From: Paracoccus sp. (in: a-proteobacteria)
Lineage (GTDB): Bacteria > Pseudomonadota > Alphaproteobacteria > Rhodobacterales > Rhodobacteraceae
DNA length: 64,000 nucleotides
Direction of reading: 5' to 3'
NCBI RefSeq assembly: GCF_030538495.1
Contig: NZ_JAUNTW010000003.1
Span: 186,001 to 250,000, forward strand
Below the pieces are notes generated by a model. It saw only the letters and a program-made list of their open reading frames with translations. It ran no database searches and had not been told where the DNA came from. A program made the translations under genes and the position numbers. Shown here one piece after another: positions 57,159-64,000 of the stretch (its first letter is position 1; every line of letters begins with the position of its first letter).

Positions 57159-58090
57159 CGCGCGTCACCCCGCGTTCCGGGCTGCACCATCTGTCGTCGT
57201 TCCAATTCGCGATGCCGGATGGACACCGACCAGCCCGCATCGGCCAAGGCGGCAGCGGTTTTTTCCGCCAGAGTCACCGACCGATGTTGCCCGCCGGTGC
57301 AGCCAAAGCCGATGGCCAGATGCGATTTGCCTTCCTGAATATGGGCGGGCAGCAGAAACAGGATCAGATCCCGCACCCGCTGGAAAAATTCGTCATAGCG
57401 CGGATCGGCGGCGACATAATCCTGAACCGCGCGGTCTTGTCCGGTCTGCGGGCGCAGGTCGGGTTCCCAATGCGGATTGGCCAGAAACCGGCAATCAAAC
57501 ATCACATCCAACCCGCGCGGCACCCCGCGTTTGTAACTGAAGGAATTCACCGACACGCTCAGCCGCCGATCCGGGCGCGGGTCAAACCACCGCGACATTT
57601 CGGCCCGCAGATCATGCGGCGTCAGTTCGGTGGTGTCGATCAGCACATCGGCGCGCATCCGCACCGGCTCTAACAGGTCGATTTCCGTCTGCGCCCCGGC
57701 CAGAGGCGTGCCGTCCGGCGATGCCGGGTGACGGCGGCGGGTTTCGCTGTAACGCCGCACCAGCATATCCACCTGACAATCCAGATACAGGATTTCGGGG
57801 GCATAATTCGGATGACGGGTCAGATTGTCGATCAGATGGGTCAGATTGGCGATGGAAAAATCGCGGTTGCGCACATCCAGCCCCAAGGCCAGCGACCCCG
57901 GACGCCCCGGCCCATCCAACAGGCGCGGGATCAGAGACAGAGGGATGTTGTCGATCGCCTCGAACCCCATATCCTCAAGCGCGTTGATTGCGGTTGACCG
58001 CCCGGCGCCCGACGGGCCGGTGACCAGAACCAGCCGCTGAGCGGGCCGTTCCTGCCTGTCCATGTCTTTTGGTCCGTTCACATCCGACAT
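57155..58090 (-). CDS. rapZ: RNase adapter / nucleotide-binding protein RapZ
   Basis: A 311-residue RapZ: Walker [21 protein letters not shown] near residue 24, the Walker B region ([23 protein letters not shown]) and a C-terminal domain with [11 protein letters not shown]. In E. coli RapZ controls glmS mRNA decay; in alphaproteobacteria the role is less clear. The ATG at 58090 is chosen; a GTG just before it at 58093 is also in frame. It lies 31 nt past hprK. Confidence 0.92.
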   Translation of the reverse strand: MSDVNGPKDMDRQERPAQRLVLVTGPSGAGRSTAINALEDMGFEAIDNIPLSLIPRLLDGPGRPGSLALGLDVRNRDFSIANLTHLIDNLTRHPNYAPEILYLDCQVDMLVRRYSETRRRHPASPDGTPLAGAQTEIDLLEPVRMRADVLIDTTELTPHDLRAEMSRWFDPRPDRRLSVSVNSFSYKRGVPRGLDVMFDCRFLANPHWEPDLRPQTGQDRAVQDYVAADPRYDEFFQRVRDLILFLLPAHIQEGKSHLAIGFGCTGGQHRSVTLAEKTAAALADAGWSVSIRHRELERRQMVQPGTRGDAR

Positions 58091-58121
58091 CACGGCCCCT
58101 TATATTCACAGCACCGCGCGG

Positions 58122-58544
58122 TCATGCGATCCGCCCCCCGATCAGATACTGCCGCAGCGCAGCATAAAGATGCGGCTGAAATGTCGCCTTGACAAGAGGA
58201 ACCGGCACCCCAGCCATGTCACGCTGCGTCAACTGTGGCAATCGCGCCGGGTCCGGGCCGCCCAGATCGCAAATCAACGCCAATCGCGTGGGCGGCGCAG
58301 GCGTCGCGGCCAACAGGCCGATGCCGCGCGCCTCGATCATGCCGCGCAGGGGGGCGGGGGCGGATGCGATGATCGAATCACCCTGCCTGTGCAGGTCGGT
58401 GCGATCATCGGCCACCAATTGCGCGCCCACGGCCATCAATTGCAGCGCAACCGTGGATTTCCCGGCACCGGACGGCCCGATAATCAGCAGCCCTGCCCCA
58501 TCAATCGCCACCGTTGTTCCATGAATCTGTTCCATACGAATCAT
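58122..58544 (-). CDS. hprK: HPr kinase/phosphorylase, short alphaproteobacterial form
   Basis: A 140-residue protein that equals the C-terminal catalytic domain of HprK. Walker A is IIGPSGAGKST (about residues 21-31); VADDRTDL and IEARGIGLL are the family motifs. Gram-positive HprK is about 310 residues; the short form lacking the N-terminal domain is normal in alphaproteobacteria. It should phosphorylate Ser49 of HPr. The gene starts at 58544 and is divergent from pckA. Confidence 0.92.
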   Translation of the reverse strand: MIRMEQIHGTTVAIDGAGLLIIGPSGAGKSTVALQLMAVGAQLVADDRTDLHRQGDSIIASAPAPLRGMIEARGIGLLAATPAPPTRLALICDLGGPDPARLPQLTQRDMAGVPVPLVKATFQPHLYAALRQYLIGGRIA

Positions 58545-58739
58545 ATTATGCGCAAACAGGTTAACAATTCATCCTACCTTTGGCGGCATCTTGTCCAAAA
58601 GAACAACCGTTGGCGATAACATTTATTGTTTGCGCTAACTGTTTGCGCTGTCCTGTTTCCCTTGCGCGCACCCATGCTATAGCGCCATCAAGCGTCACAG
58701 AATTGTCGCAGCAACATATCCCGACGGAGCCTTCAGACC
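58545..58739. promoter_or_regulatory. Divergent hprK/pckA control region with GTTTGCGC boxes
   Basis: The 195-bp gap holds three copies of TGTTTGCGC: direct copies at 58627-58635 and 58640-58648 and an inverted copy at 58550-58558, next to the hprK start. The 14-mer at 58627-58640, TGTTTGCGCTAACT, is close to the TGTTAGCGCTAACA palindrome of LacI-type repressors. A -10-like TATAGC lies at 58678-58683. No chvI-chvG pair is present between the genes. Confidence 0.6.
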
Positions 58740-60335
58740 ATGACCACCCGCGTTAATCCGAATTGTCGCCTCGAAGATCAGGGGATCACAGGGCTGGGGC
58801 AGGTGCATTATAACCTGCTGGAACCGGCCCTGATGACGCAGGCAGTTGCCCGCGGCGAAGGTCAGCTGGGTCTGGGCGGCACGTTTTTGGTGTCCACCGG
58901 CGCGCATACCGGCCGTTCGCCCAAGGATAAATTCGTCGTTCGCACGCCGTCGGTCGAAAACTCGATCTGGTGGGAAAACAACAAACCGATGGAGGCTGAC
59001 GCCTTCGACCGCCTGCACGCCGATATGCTGGACCATATGAAGGGCCGCGATTACTTCGTGCAGGATCTGTTCGGCGGCGCCGATGCCGAACACCGTCTGG
59101 ATGTGCGCGTGGTCACCGAACTGGCGTGGCACGGGCTGTTCATCCGCCACCTGCTGCGCCGCCCCGAGGCCGAGGAACTGGCGACCTTTACCCCCGAATT
59201 CACCATCATCAACTGCCCCAGCTTCAAGGCCGATCCGGCCCGCCATGGCTGCCGCAGCGAAACCGTGATCGCGCTGAATTTCGACAAGAAACTGATCCTG
59301 ATCGCCAACACGGCTTACGCAGGGGAAAACAAAAAATCGGTGTTCACGCTGCTGAACTATCTGCTGCCGGAAAAAGGCATCATGCCGATGCATTGCAGCG
59401 CGAACCACGCGCCGGGCAACCCCGATGACAGCGCCGTGTTCTTTGGCCTGTCCGGCACCGGCAAGACCACGCTGTCGGCTGATCCGTCGCGCGTGCTGAT
59501 TGGCGATGACGAACATGGCTGGTCCGATAACGGCATCTTCAATTTCGAAGGTGGCTGTTACGCGAAAACCATCAACCTGTCGCCCAAGGCCGAACCGGAA
59601 ATCTATGCCACGACCAGCCGTTTCGGCACCGTGATTGAAAACATGGTGTTTGACCCGGAAACGCTGGAACTGGATTTCGAAGATAACAGCATCACCGACA
59701 ACATGCGCTGCGCCTATCCTCTGGATGCGATCAGCAATGCGTCGGACACCAGCCTGGGCGGTCAGCCGAAAAACATCATCATGCTGACCTGTGACGCCTA
59801 TGGCGTGCTGCCGCCGATTGCGCGGCTGACGCCGGCGCAGGCGATGTATCACTTCCTGTCGGGCTTTACGTCGAAAACGCCGGGGACCGAAGTTGGCGTG
59901 ACCGAACCGATCCCGACCTTTTCGACCTGTTTCGGCGCGCCCTTTATGCCGCGCCGCCCCGAGGTTTATGGCAAGCTGTTGCAGAACCGCATCGCGGCCA
60001 GCGGCGCGAATTGCTGGCTGGTCAACACCGGCTGGACCGGGGGCGCGTTCGGCACCGGGTCGCGTATGCCGATCGCGGCCACCCGCGCCCTGCTGACGGC
60101 GGCATTGGACGGATCGCTGAACGAAGTCGAGTTCCGCAAAGACCCGAATTTCGGGTTCGAGGTTCCCGTGGCCGTCCCCGGCGTGTCCGATGTGCTGCTG
60201 GATCCGCGCCGGACCTGGTGCGACGCCGACGCCTATGACGCGCAGGCCGCTAAGCTGGTGCAGATGTTCAGCGATAACTTTGCGCAATATATGGACGCCA
60301 TCGACGACGAAGTGCGCGCCGCCGCCATCGGCTAA
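58740..60335 (+). CDS. pckA: Phosphoenolpyruvate carboxykinase (ATP)
   Basis: A 531-residue enzyme that turns oxaloacetate and ATP into phosphoenolpyruvate at the start of gluconeogenesis. The ATP site [16 protein letters not shown] is near residue 240, with [23 protein letters not shown] (metal and substrate site) after it. Full family length. GGAG lies 12 nt before the ATG. It is divergent from the regulatory PTS block, a linkage that suggests PTS-related control of carbon flow. Confidence 0.97.
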   Translation: MTTRVNPNCRLEDQGITGLGQVHYNLLEPALMTQAVARGEGQLGLGGTFLVSTGAHTGRSPKDKFVVRTPSVENSIWWENNKPMEADAFDRLHADMLDHMKGRDYFVQDLFGGADAEHRLDVRVVTELAWHGLFIRHLLRRPEAEELATFTPEFTIINCPSFKADPARHGCRSETVIALNFDKKLILIANTAYAGENKKSVFTLLNYLLPEKGIMPMHCSANHAPGNPDDSAVFFGLSGTGKTTLSADPSRVLIGDDEHGWSDNGIFNFEGGCYAKTINLSPKAEPEIYATTSRFGTVIENMVFDPETLELDFEDNSITDNMRCAYPLDAISNASDTSLGGQPKNIIMLTCDAYGVLPPIARLTPAQAMYHFLSGFTSKTPGTEVGVTEPIPTFSTCFGAPFMPRRPEVYGKLLQNRIAASGANCWLVNTGWTGGAFGTGSRMPIAATRALLTAALDGSLNEVEFRKDPNFGFEVPVAVPGVSDVLLDPRRTWCDADAYDAQAAKLVQMFSDNFAQYMDAIDDEVRAAAIG

Positions 60336-60342
60336 CACCATC

Positions 60343-60367
60343 AAGGGGGGGGCGCCCTGCCCCCCTT
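60343..60367. terminator. Hairpin between pckA and the HisN-like gene
   Basis: AAGGGGGG and CCCCCCTT form an 8-bp stem around a GC-rich loop, between convergent genes; the right end touches the TAA stop of the leftward gene. Flanking T-runs are weak, so termination strength is uncertain. Confidence 0.55.
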
Positions 60368-61127
60368 ATCCCAATTGCGGCAGCACCGCCCGATGCAAGG
60401 CATCACTGGCGGTTGCCACAATCGCGCCACGGCTGTGGATCGTCAGCGCACCGCCCTGCCAATCGCTGATGACCCCGCCCGCGCCCTGCACCACCGGAAC
60501 CAAAGCGCAGATGTCGAACGGGTCCAAATCCGGCCCGTTGATGCAGATATCCAACCGCCCCCGCGCCAATGCGGCATAGGACGCACAGCCGCCATCAAAC
60601 ACCTGCATCGCGCCCATCCGCGACAGCCGGTCATAGCCCGCGCGATAATTCCCCGGAAAGCTGTTCGGATTGGCCACCGACACCCGCGCCTGATCCAACC
60701 CCGCCGCTGGCGCACACCGCACCACAGAACCATTCAGCCGCGTTTCGCCATCTGCACCAACCCAGCGCGCGTCCATCAGCGGCATGTCAATCACACCCAA
60801 GACCGGCACCCCATCCCGACAAAGCGCGATCAACACCCCAAAATGCGCCAACCCCGCCGCGAATTGCCGCGTGCCGTCGATGGGGTCCAAAACCCAGACA
60901 TGGCTGCGCCCGACCTCGACCGCACCATATTCCTCGCCCAGAATCCCATGCGTCGGATGGCGCTGCGCAATCACATCCCGCAAGGCGCGTTCAACGGCCA
61001 GATCCGCGCAGGTCACCGGCGACCCATCCGCCTTGAACTGCACATCACCGGTCTGAAACCACGCCTCCCGCGCAATCGCCCCCGCCCGATCCGCCAACAG
61101 CGCCGCCGTTTCCAGAAACCCACGCAT
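60366..61127 (-). CDS. hisN: Inositol-monophosphatase-family phosphatase, HisN-like
   Basis: A 253-residue Mg2+-dependent phosphatase: FKADGSPVTCADLAVE (metal site), GILGEEYG and the signature WVLDPIDGTRQFAAGL. The FRxG/RQFAAG form of the motif favours histidinol-phosphatase HisN over inositol phosphatase, though specificity cannot be settled from sequence. The start at 61127 precedes MRGFLETAALLADRAG; the frame is open a further 56 codons upstream but through the dispersed repeat. Confidence 0.82.
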   Translation of the reverse strand: MRGFLETAALLADRAGAIAREAWFQTGDVQFKADGSPVTCADLAVERALRDVIAQRHPTHGILGEEYGAVEVGRSHVWVLDPIDGTRQFAAGLAHFGVLIALCRDGVPVLGVIDMPLMDARWVGADGETRLNGSVVRCAPAAGLDQARVSVANPNSFPGNYRAGYDRLSRMGAMQVFDGGCASYAALARGRLDICINGPDLDPFDICALVPVVQGAGGVISDWQGGALTIHSRGAIVATASDALHRAVLPQLG

Positions 61128-61160
61128 CACCGCCCCCACGTTTTCGCAAACCGAACCATA

Positions 61161-61283
61161 TTTATCTTCTGTGCGCAAATATCCTGCTGGGGTGAGACGG
61201 ATCAGGAAAAGGTCCAGTGGACCTTTTCCCCGTCGATCGCCCGCCCCCGTGGGGCGGGCTGGGGGCGCGAAGCCCCCGGCGCG
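61161..61283. repeat. Dispersed intergenic repeat, copy 2
   Basis: Starts TTTATCTTCTGTGCGCAAATATCC, then GGGGTGAGACGGATCAGG, a perfect 11-bp hairpin GGAAAAGGTCC-agt-GGACCTTTTCC (61205-61229), CCCGCCCCCGTGGGGCGGG, and a GAAGCCCCCGGCGCG end. It is nearly identical to the copy at 8366-8485. It lies between the divergent HisN-like gene and argF. Confidence 0.85.
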
Positions 61284-61357
61284 CGCCACACGCAAACCGC
61301 CCCTTGACCAAGGCGCACGAAACGGGCTTGCTGCATCAACGATTAGAAAGACACAAA

Positions 61358-62284
61358 ATGACGCATTTTCTGGACATCCACACCACCCCCCCCGCCGACC
61401 TGCGCCACATTATCGACAATGCCCGCGCGATGAAGACCGCCCGCAACGGCCGCCCCAAAGGCACGCCCGACGACGATCAGCCTCTGGCCGGTCGCATGGT
61501 TGCGCTGATCTTTGAAAAGCCGTCCACCCGAACGCGGGTCAGCTTTGACGTGGGCGTGCGCCAGATGGGCGGGCAAACCATGGTGCTGTCGGGGTCGGAA
61601 ATGCAGCTGGGCCATGGCGAAACCATTGCCGACACGGCGCGAGTGCTGTCGCGTTATGTGGACCTGATCATGATCCGCACCTTCGAAGAACAAACCCTGC
61701 TGGACATGGCCGAATATGCCTCGGTTCCGGTGATTAACGGGCTGACCAACCGCACCCATCCCTGTCAGATCATGGCCGACATCATGACCTTCGAAGAACA
61801 TCGCGGCCCAATCGCCGGCAAAAAGGTGGTCTGGTCGGGCGACGGGAACAACGTCTTTGCCAGCTTTGCCCATGCGGCGGGGCAGTTTGGGTTCGACCTG
61901 ACCTTTACCGGCCCCCCGCCTTTGGACCCGGAACGCGAATGGCTGGATTTCGCCGCCAGCAAAGGCCACCCCGTCACCATCGAACGCGACCCGCATAAGG
62001 CCGTGCAGGGTGCCGATCTGGTTGTAACCGACACTTGGGTCAGTATGCACGACCCGGTGTCGGCCCGCGAACGCCGCCACAATCAGTTGCGCGGCTATCA
62101 GGTCAATGCCGCGCTGATGGCGCAGGCCAAACCGGATGCGCTGTTCATGCACTGCCTGCCCGCGCATCGTGATGATGAGGCGACCAGCGAGGTGATGGAC
62201 GGCCCGAACTCGGTCATTTTTGACGAAGCCGAAAACCGCCTGCACGCGCAAAAGGCGGTGATGCGCTATTGTCTGGGCGTCTGA
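61358..62284 (+). CDS. argF: Ornithine carbamoyltransferase
   Basis: A 308-residue enzyme that makes citrulline from ornithine and carbamoyl phosphate in arginine synthesis. The carbamoyl-phosphate site is [11 protein letters not shown] (about 51-61), then [11 protein letters not shown], and the ornithine site [10 protein letters not shown] near residue 265. The start at 61358 gives [12 protein letters not shown], typical of the family; the open frame upstream to 61217 crosses the dispersed repeat. argD, often next to argF, is not in the window. Confidence 0.96.
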   Translation: MTHFLDIHTTPPADLRHIIDNARAMKTARNGRPKGTPDDDQPLAGRMVALIFEKPSTRTRVSFDVGVRQMGGQTMVLSGSEMQLGHGETIADTARVLSRYVDLIMIRTFEEQTLLDMAEYASVPVINGLTNRTHPCQIMADIMTFEEHRGPIAGKKVVWSGDGNNVFASFAHAAGQFGFDLTFTGPPPLDPEREWLDFAASKGHPVTIERDPHKAVQGADLVVTDTWVSMHDPVSARERRHNQLRGYQVNAALMAQAKPDALFMHCLPAHRDDEATSEVMDGPNSVIFDEAENRLHAQKAVMRYCLGV

Positions 62285-62315
62285 GACCAAGGGCGGCGCC
62301 CAATCGGGCGCCTCT

Positions 62316-62762
62316 CTAGTCCGGGGTAAACCGCAACACGCCCGCGCGGCGCGATGTGCCGGTGTCGCGCGGGTGGTTGACGCCGTCCATCACATCGACC
62401 TGTTCCAGAAACGGAGTCTGGCCGTCCAGACAGGCCAGATTGATGCCGTATTCTTCGGGGTTCGACCGGCGTTGATGATGGGTGTAAACGCCGCAGGTTT
62501 TGCAGAAATAATGCCGCGCGACGCCGGTGTTGAATTGATACAGCGTCAGGTGATCCTGCCCGGTCAGGATCTGAATATCGGCCAGCCGTGCCGACACAAC
62601 GACCGCGCCCCGCATCCGGCACAGCGAACAGGTGCAGCGGCGCGCGCTGTTCAGCCCGTCGCGCAGACGGACGCGGAACGTCACTGCGCCGCAATGGCAC
62701 GCGCCGGTGATCGGCGCAGCCGGATCAGACGCGACCAGATCAGACGGGGCGTTGCAGGTCAT
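62316..62762 (-). CDS. GFA-family zinc protein
   Basis: A 148-residue protein with the zinc-binding cysteines of the glutathione-dependent formaldehyde-activating (GFA) fold: CHCG (about 22), CTCSLC (about 43), CKTCG (about 87). The general GFA family is much wider than true formaldehyde enzymes, so only the fold is claimed. The start at 62762 overlaps the upstream DUF3775 gene by 23 nt. Confidence 0.82.
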   Translation of the reverse strand: MTCNAPSDLVASDPAAPITGACHCGAVTFRVRLRDGLNSARRCTCSLCRMRGAVVVSARLADIQILTGQDHLTLYQFNTGVARHYFCKTCGVYTHHQRRSNPEEYGINLACLDGQTPFLEQVDVMDGVNHPRDTGTSRRAGVLRFTPD

Positions 62763-63111
62763 CCTCGGCGTCCTCGGGGGATATGCCCAATTCCTCTAGC
62801 CCCGATTCCAGAAAATCGGCCAGACGGGGTTCGCCCATCAGGTAATCCTCGGTCGGGATGGTGCGTTCCTGACGGGCGGTTGCGATCGCCTCGGCCAATT
62901 CCGACGCGTCGAAACTGTCGCGGCCAATCCACATCACGGCGACCAGACTGGCCTGTTCATCCGTGTTCAGCGCGGCGATGAAATCGTGCAGTTCCGTGCG
63001 CGTGCCATGTTGGGGGCGGCTGCCCTGATGCTGCCACACGTCGATGCCGCTGTCATAATCGCGGGCGCGAATGATGATATGGGCGATTTTGTCGATACCG
63101 ATTTCCAGCAT
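62740..63111 (-). CDS. DUF3775-like protein
   Basis: A 123-residue acidic cytosolic protein (MLEIGIDKIAHIIIRARDYDSG...MGEPRLADFLESGLEELGISPED), similar to the DUF3775 family of unknown function. The start at 63111 has AAAGGGGGA upstream; the frame is open further to 63189 but that overlaps mutL. It lies 49 nt past mutL. Confidence 0.75.
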   Translation of the reverse strand: MLEIGIDKIAHIIIRARDYDSGIDVWQHQGSRPQHGTRTELHDFIAALNTDEQASLVAVMWIGRDSFDASELAEAIATARQERTIPTEDYLMGEPRLADFLESGLEELGISPEDAEDDLQRPV

Positions 63112-63160
63112 GGGATCCCCCTTTTCGGTCGCCCAACTGTTGCGCCGAAACGCGCCGCCG

Positions 63161-64000
63161 TCAATCCCGCCGCCCGAACAGCCGTTCAATATCGGACAGG
63201 CCCAGCCGCACCCAAGTGGGTCGTCCGTGATTGCATTGGTTGGAACTGGGCGTGCGCTCCATCTCGCGCAGCAGGGCGTTCATTTCGTCGGGCGTCATGC
63301 GGCGGCCGGACCGGACCGAGCCGTGGCACGCCATCGACGACAGCACCGCATCCATCCGCGCGCGCAGCCGGTCGGACGCGCCCTGATCGGCCAGATCGTC
63401 CAGAATATCGCGGATCAGCGCGCGGCTGTCCAAACGGGTCAGCATCGCGGGCGTTTCCCGCACCGCGACCGCGCCGCCAAAGGGTTCGATCACCAGCCCC
63501 AGTTCGGCCAGATCATCGGCAATCGCCAGAATGCGTTCGGCATCCGGCGGGGGCAGCTCTACAATATCGGGGATCAGCAGCGCCTGCGACGCAATGCCGC
63601 GCGTCGCCGCCTGCGATTTCAGCCGTTCATAGACCAGCCGTTCATGCGCGGCGTGCTGATCGACGATCACCATGCCATCCGCCGTCTGCGCGATGATATA
63701 GTTTTCGTGAATCTGCGCCCGCGCTGCGCCAAGGGGGGCGTCCGGTGGCGCGTCCTGCGGGCCGGGTTCGGTCACGTCAAACCGGGCCGATGGCTGTTCG
63801 GCAAAGCCCGGATCCAGCGGCGCCTGCGCCTGCATTGCGGTGCGGATCACCGGGGCGGATGGCGGCTGGTATTGATAGGCACGGGGATGCGGCGCGGGTT
63901 CGGGCGCAAACGCCGCCAGCACCGCATCGCCCACGGTTGTTGATGCGCGCGGCCCGGACCCCGCCAGCCTGTGCCGCAGCGCCGTGACCACCAGCCCGCG
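63161..64000 (-). CDS. mutL: DNA mismatch repair protein MutL, C-terminal part
   Basis: The last 279 residues of MutL; the N-terminal ATPase lies beyond the right edge. Visible are the endonuclease metal motif DQHAAHERLVYE (DQHA-x2-E-x4-E), the ACHGSVRSG motif and the zinc motif CNHGRPTWVRL. Such MutL proteins nick the unmethylated strand in organisms that lack MutH. A Pro/Ala-rich linker of about 70 residues precedes this domain. Confidence 0.94.
   Translation of the reverse strand, partial: RGLVVTALRHRLAGSGPRASTTVGDAVLAAFAPEPAPHPRAYQYQPPSAPVIRTAMQAQAPLDPGFAEQPSARFDVTEPGPQDAPPDAPLGAARAQIHENYIIAQTADGMVIVDQHAAHERLVYERLKSQAATRGIASQALLIPDIVELPPPDAERILAIADDLAELGLVIEPFGGAVAVRETPAMLTRLDSRALIRDILDDLADQGASDRLRARMDAVLSSMACHGSVRSGRRMTPDEMNALLREMERTPSSNQCNHGRPTWVRLGLSDIERLFGRRD

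Overview
The window looks like a chromosomal segment of an alphaproteobacterium, most likely of the Rhodobacteraceae/Rhodobacterales. The grounds are high GC content; the order rimP-nusA-ylxR-infB; a regulatory PTS block (hprK, rapZ, an EIIA-Man protein, HPr) next to pckA; a tsaE/amgK-murU-addB-addA-trxA run; and dispersed GGATATTT...CAGAAGAT intergenic repeats that I associate with this group. I see no tRNA, rRNA, CRISPR array, prophage or intact insertion sequence. Most genes are housekeeping and densely packed, often with 4-13 nt overlaps.

Layout. 1-2603 (-): nqrA, an unusually short nqrB and the start of nqrC, divergent from a secreted pentaheme cytochrome c (2724-3854, +). 3851-8323 (-): an ABC exporter, a small secreted protein and priA. 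8651-17336 (-): trxA, addA, addB, murU and a TsaE-AmgK fusion (transcribed in the reverse of this order), joining peptidoglycan-sugar recycling, tRNA modification and double-strand-break repair. 17434-25119: an SH3 protein, hrpB, an EamA transporter, GST, a class V aminotransferase with a divergent Lrp/AsnC regulator, and an outer-membrane barrel.

25250-32566 (-) is a ten-gene thiamin operon, thiD-O-S-G-E-F-Y-tenA-Z-X, headed by a TPP riboswitch. A second TPP riboswitch precedes thiC (45594-47369). Together they cover HMP synthesis, thiazole synthesis, coupling, and salvage of degraded thiamin through thiXYZ and tenA. Next to the operon is a metNIQ methionine importer (32893-35399, +).

35444-40976 is surface-related: a GT32-like glycosyltransferase and a 1,445-residue trimeric autotransporter adhesin with three Cys-pair cassettes in its head. 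41053-48508 carries a redoxin, an ornithine-cyclodeaminase-like enzyme, a HAD phosphatase, an MFS transporter, lolA, thiC and ppk2; a second, diverged copy of the ppk2 3' end lies between the last two. 48655-55337 holds a GT61 glycosyltransferase and the rimP-nusA-ylxR-infB operon, which has its own promoter and a leader terminator. 55375-58544 (-) has a DUF2852 protein, a TetR regulator, HPr, EIIA, rapZ and hprK; pckA diverges from hprK without the chvI-chvG pair I would expect between them. The window ends with a HisN-like phosphatase, argF, a GFA protein, a DUF3775 protein and the 3' part of mutL.

Most noteworthy: the NqrB without a visible flavin-attachment motif beside a pentaheme cytochrome; the cysteine cassettes and 480-bp internal duplication of the adhesin; the ppk2 3'-end relic; the GTTTGCGC boxes at pckA/hprK; the leader terminator before rimP; and a dispersed hairpin repeat family that creates false N-terminal extensions on neighbouring genes.
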